Positions 60,777 to 64,000 of a stretch of 64,000 bases of DNA are shown here, piece after piece. Position 1 is the stretch's first letter, and every line of letters begins with the position of its first letter. Location of the stretch: assembly GCF_001045445.1 (NCBI RefSeq), contig NZ_LFNF01000002.1, positions 62,001 to 126,000 on the forward strand, written 5' to 3'. This DNA comes from Chryseobacterium sp. BLS98 (GTDB lineage Bacteria; Bacteroidota; Bacteroidia; Flavobacteriales; Weeksellaceae). The position numbers were made by a program, and so were the translations under genes. The notes under the pieces were generated by a model. The model made no database searches, had not been told where the DNA came from, and worked only from the letters and a program-made list of their open reading frames with translations.

Positions 60777-63605
60777 TTAAAAAGTTACATTTACTCCCAC
60801 CGTATAGATGGCAGATATTGGATAAATGTTATTATCAATACCCATCTGAACTCTATCCGTATTTAAAATCTCAGGTGAGAAACCATGATATTTGAAGCTC
60901 GTCCACGGGTTCTGAGCACTTGCATAAAAACGTAACTTCTGGATTGCTGTACCTAAAACACTTTTTGGAATATTATATCCTATCTGAATATTTCTGATTC
61001 TGAAAAAGCTTCCGTTTTCTACATAAAAACTGCTCGGAACAATAACTCCCTGGTCATTGGTAGTCATAGCATATGTATTTGAAGTACCTTCTCCGTGCCA
61101 TCTGTTATTATAGAAATCTAAGTCCCAGCTTTCGTTTCCGAATCTCTGCTCTCTGTTGTAGTTATAAATTTTATTACCGGATACTCCCTGGAAGTCCATT
61201 GCTACATCAAAATCATAGATATTGACATTAAATCCAAATCCATAAGTGAATTTGGGTATCGGGCTACCTAAGAACGTTTTATCATTGGCATCGATGACAC
61301 CGTTTCCGTCTCTGTCTTCAAACATAAAACCTCCAACGGTTTTCTTCACTGATGAATAAGTAGGAGCAGCATCTACCTGTGCCTGATTCTGGAATACTCC
61401 CACAACATTATAGCCATAGTATGAGCCTACGGCCTGCCCTTTCTCAAGTCTTATGATAGGATTACCAAATAAACTTACTCCAGGCTGGTTGTATGAATCT
61501 GCATATACACTTGTAATTTTATTATCAAGAGTGGTAATATTACCAAAAACGCTGAACTTGATATGGTCATTTACTCTGGCATCATAACTAACAGAACCTT
61601 CAAATCCTTTATTATTGAAAGAATATGCATTGGTTACATAATTATTAGCATTACTTGCTCCAGATGTTGTAGGCTGGTTGATACCGTAAACTACATCTTT
61701 AGAATCTTTGTCAAAATAAGTAGCTTCGATTTTTAATTTATTATTAAGCAAAGCCATTTCAAGACCTAAATCACGACCTGTAGTAGTTTCCCAGGTAATA
61801 GTTGGATCTACAATTCGAGTAACTGTTTGTGCCGGATTTCCAATCCCACCAAAATAAGCTCCACCTGAAAGAATACTAGTAAGATTATCATAATCTCTGG
61901 AAACTTCCGGGTTGCCTAGTTTACCCCAGCTTGCTCTTAATTTCAATAAATTAAACACATTCTGATTGCTCATGAATCCTTCTTTTGAGATCACCCAACC
62001 TATGCTTACTGCCGGGAATACTTTATATCTGTCATCAGAAGAGAAACCTGTTGCTCCATCTCTACGTACCGAAGCATTTAAGAGATATTTACCTGCATAA
62101 TCATAATTAAGTCTTCCAAATGTCGATTCTATCCTTTTTTTGTAAGGAGTAACCGCGCGAGGATCATCTGGTGCACTTATGGTAGTTGCATAAATTTCAT
62201 TTCCTTTAGAAATATCAAGACTACTATCATCCCCATTAAATACAATATCTCTGGCTTCCAGATAATTTTCACGATAATAATTTTGAGTACGTGAAAAACC
62301 GGCAAGTAATTCAATATTATGCTGGCCCAGTTTTTTCTTCCAGGATAATGTGTTATCCCATACATAATCTCTGTTTCTGGAGTCTCTTGTTACCAAAAGA
62401 GATCTGTTTGGCAAAGGAATATAGGTTGCTGTAGGGGTAAATTCATACTTGCTGGTATTGGTATTATCAGAAGTATAGCTAACTCTTAATGTAAAGTCTT
62501 TAAGGAATTTATATTCAGCCCAAATGTTATTCAGCATACGCTGCTGCCTGGTTTTTGAACGGAATAAATCGAGCATTGCTCTTGGGTTCGTTACACTTAC
62601 TAAGGTAATGTAATCATAATTATTAGTAGTTGGATCAATCGGATAGAATACCGGCGGAGCATTATAAGCAGTCAATAATGGATTATTTGCATTATTGTTA
62701 TGAATATCTGCCCAGGTAAAATTATCCCCGATGGTTAAATTATCCGTGATCTTATAGGAAAGGTTAATTCTTGTATTTAATCTTCCAAAATCATTTCCTG
62801 AGTTTATACCACGTCCCGCTTCTAAAGTTCCTTCATCTTTCAAATAACCTAAACTTAAGAAATAATTCAATTTGCCCAGATTACCCGAAGCAGAAATATC
62901 GGATGAGCTGATAATTGCCGGTGATAGAACTTCATTGAACCAGTTCGTATCCGCTGGAAATTGAGACCTTGATATAAATTTTGTAGGATCTGTTACTCCT
63001 TCATTACGAAGCTTTTCATTATATAACTCAACATACTGGTCACCATTAACCATTTTCGGAACGTTGGTTACCTTTTTCACTCCAAGATAAGAGTTGAAAT
63101 TAAAGGTTGGTTTTTTACCTTTACCTGTTTTTGTTTTAATGATAACTGCTCCATTGGATGCCTTGGCCCCGAAGATGGCTAAACTGGACGGATCCTTCAG
63201 GATACTCATGGATTCTATGTCCTGTGGATTCAGGAAGGAAATATCATCTGTGATCATTCCGTCCACAATAAATACTGTTTTCCCGGTTATGGATCCAATA
63301 CCTCGGATATCTACTCTTGGTGATGCTCCAGGTGCTCCGGAATTAAGAATCTGAACACCGGATACTTTACCTTGGATAGAACTGATAGGGTTTGAATTAG
63401 GTCTGTCTGATATGTCCTTGGCGCTAATTGTAGCAATACTTCCGGTCACATTCTCTTTTTTCTGAGATCCATATCCTATCAGAACTACTTCCTCAATTTT
63501 CTGTTCTTTCGGAACAGTGTCTTTCGGTGTAGTCTGCGCATTGACGTTCATACCGAAGTATAAAACTGCAATGAGACATGAATACTTTAAATCACGTTGT
63601 TTCAT
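60777..63605 (-). CDS. SusC/RagA family TonB-linked outer-membrane transporter
   Basis: A 942-residue TonB-dependent transporter with signal peptide (residues 1-24, ending NVNAQ). A short linker and plug follow: KIEEVVLIGYGSQKKENVTG then SIQGKVSGVQILNSGAPGAS and SMSILKDPSSLAIFGAKAS. The 22-strand barrel runs to the C-terminus (SAIYTVGVNVTF, ending in Phe). The N-terminal carboxypeptidase-like (DUF4480) domain found in many SusC proteins is absent; the mature chain begins almost directly with the plug. It imports oligosaccharides with energy from TonB. There is no sensor (hybrid two-component or SusR) or FecI/FecR pair next to it. Confidence 0.95.
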   Translation of the reverse strand: MKQRDLKYSCLIAVLYFGMNVNAQTTPKDTVPKEQKIEEVVLIGYGSQKKENVTGSIATISAKDISDRPNSNPISSIQGKVSGVQILNSGAPGASPRVDIRGIGSITGKTVFIVDGMITDDISFLNPQDIESMSILKDPSSLAIFGAKASNGAVIIKTKTGKGKKPTFNFNSYLGVKKVTNVPKMVNGDQYVELYNEKLRNEGVTDPTKFISRSQFPADTNWFNEVLSPAIISSSDISASGNLGKLNYFLSLGYLKDEGTLEAGRGINSGNDFGRLNTRINLSYKITDNLTIGDNFTWADIHNNNANNPLLTAYNAPPVFYPIDPTTNNYDYITLVSVTNPRAMLDLFRSKTRQQRMLNNIWAEYKFLKDFTLRVSYTSDNTNTSKYEFTPTATYIPLPNRSLLVTRDSRNRDYVWDNTLSWKKKLGQHNIELLAGFSRTQNYYRENYLEARDIVFNGDDSSLDISKGNEIYATTISAPDDPRAVTPYKKRIESTFGRLNYDYAGKYLLNASVRRDGATGFSSDDRYKVFPAVSIGWVISKEGFMSNQNVFNLLKLRASWGKLGNPEVSRDYDNLTSILSGGAYFGGIGNPAQTVTRIVDPTITWETTTGRDLGLEMALLNNKLKIEATYFDKDSKDVVYGINQPTTSGASNANNYVTNAYSFNNKGFEGSVSYDARVNDHIKFSVFGNITTLDNKITSVYADSYNQPGVSLFGNPIIRLEKGQAVGSYYGYNVVGVFQNQAQVDAAPTYSSVKKTVGGFMFEDRDGNGVIDANDKTFLGSPIPKFTYGFGFNVNIYDFDVAMDFQGVSGNKIYNYNREQRFGNESWDLDFYNNRWHGEGTSNTYAMTTNDQGVIVPSSFYVENGSFFRIRNIQIGYNIPKSVLGTAIQKLRFYASAQNPWTSFKYHGFSPEILNTDRVQMGIDNNIYPISAIYTVGVNVTF

Positions 63606-63949
63606 ATAGTTTCAATTTTATTCGTACAATCTAATTTTATAATGCCTTTAGTGGAGTTATTTAAAATCTCAAAAAAAGACATTAGGTAAAAATAGAAAAA
63701 AAATCGAACAATGTTAAGATATCATAAAAATTTAAAAAAACTAAATAAATATTAAATAAAAAACTGAATAATACAATTTCAGGTAATTAAATTATATTAT
63801 AAATATTAATTTATGATAAAATATCCAATCCATCACCCTGCTCTTTTTGCAAAAAAATCACCAAATAGGCATGGAGAATTTAATATTTTGTTAATACAGT
63901 TATAGTATTTACCTTTGGCTCAATATTTGAGAAATTAAGAAAAAGATCA
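63606..63949. other. Divergent intergenic region upstream of susC
   Basis: 344 very AT-rich bp between the reverse susC start and the forward gene at 63950. It carries the canonical forward promoter at 63888-63917. No regulator gene or operator-like repeat was seen for susC. Confidence 0.5.
63888..63917 (+). promoter_or_regulatory. Canonical Bacteroidota promoter
   Basis: TTG (63888-63890), 19-bp spacer, TACCTTTG (63910-63917), an exact match to TTG-N19-TAnnTTTG, 32 bp before the ATG at 63950. Confidence 0.75.
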
Positions 63950-64000
63950 ATGAAAAAATACATTATAGCAGCAGCATTATTAATTGGAACCGGTACATTT
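63950..64000 (+). CDS. Start of an exported protein (3' end outside window)
   Basis: Only the first 17 codons are present, MKKYIIAAALLIGTGTF, which look like the beginning of a signal peptide. The perfect promoter upstream (63888-63917) supports a real gene. Identity cannot be given. Confidence 0.6.
   Translation, partial: MKKYIIAAALLIGTGTF

Overview
The window looks like chromosomal DNA of a member of the Bacteroidota, most likely a Chryseobacterium-type flavobacterium (Weeksellaceae). The evidence is an AT-rich sequence, a SusC/SusD pair, a type IX secretion (T9SS) tail, -7 boxes of the form TAnnTTTG, a subclass A2 class A beta-lactamase and a large monomeric NADP isocitrate dehydrogenase. 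The assignment rests on gene content and sequence style; no database was searched. I saw no rRNA genes, tRNA genes, CRISPR arrays, transposases or prophage genes.

Layout. 1-6.8 kb: a DUF763 gene cut by the window edge, two VOC-fold genes, thiol peroxidase tpx, a small T9SS cargo protein, a secreted gene broken by one frameshift, and icd. 7-11.9 kb: a redox block made of a di-haem cytochrome P460-like protein and a lipoprotein, a LytS/LytTR two-component pair, a DUF1223 thioredoxin-like protein and a DoxX protein. The promoters of the P460 operon and of the DUF1223 gene share one extended element at identical spacing. 12.1-19.3 kb: metallo-beta-lactamase-fold enzymes, an aldo/keto reductase with an AraC regulator, a GNAT protein and an S41 peptidase. 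19.3-22.2 kb: two tandem copies of an ECF sigma factor plus membrane-partner module. 22.4-25.5 kb: gapN-type dehydrogenase, a second and secreted Tpx, and an orphan TonB-plug-like protein. 25.6-28 kb: an accessory patch with three unrelated unknown genes sharing an identical 16-bp promoter core, including a protein built from eleven exact 13-residue repeats, beside a 175-bp fold-back element.

28-34.7 kb: hutU, a DUF559 nuclease-like gene set between palindromes and inverted repeats, a D-2-hydroxyacid dehydrogenase, pcm and a Gfo/Idh/MocA oxidoreductase. 34.9-41 kb: a GH5 glucanase-like enzyme, the beta-lactamase, a 3-hydroxyacyl-CoA dehydrogenase, a polytopic membrane protein and a META-domain lipoprotein. 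41.4-52.9 kb: housekeeping genes pheT, dnaN, a dgkA-like kinase, purL and purB; purL overlaps a barstar-like gene that heads a chain with an SGNH hydrolase and an AIG2-like gene.

45.9-54.5 kb also holds three very small genes for peptides with a double-glycine leader and four cysteines in the core, and two tandem secreted paralogues. 54.6-63.6 kb is a polysaccharide utilisation locus reading susC, susD, GH144-like glucanase, esterase and GH3 beta-glucosidase; the GH144 plus GH3 pairing suggests beta-1,2-glucan. The window ends in the first codons of a secreted protein with a canonical promoter.

The best leads are the shared promoter element around the LytS/LytTR pair, the four-cysteine GG-leader peptides, the FLGxDGKYH repeat protein and the DUF559 gene framed by palindromes.
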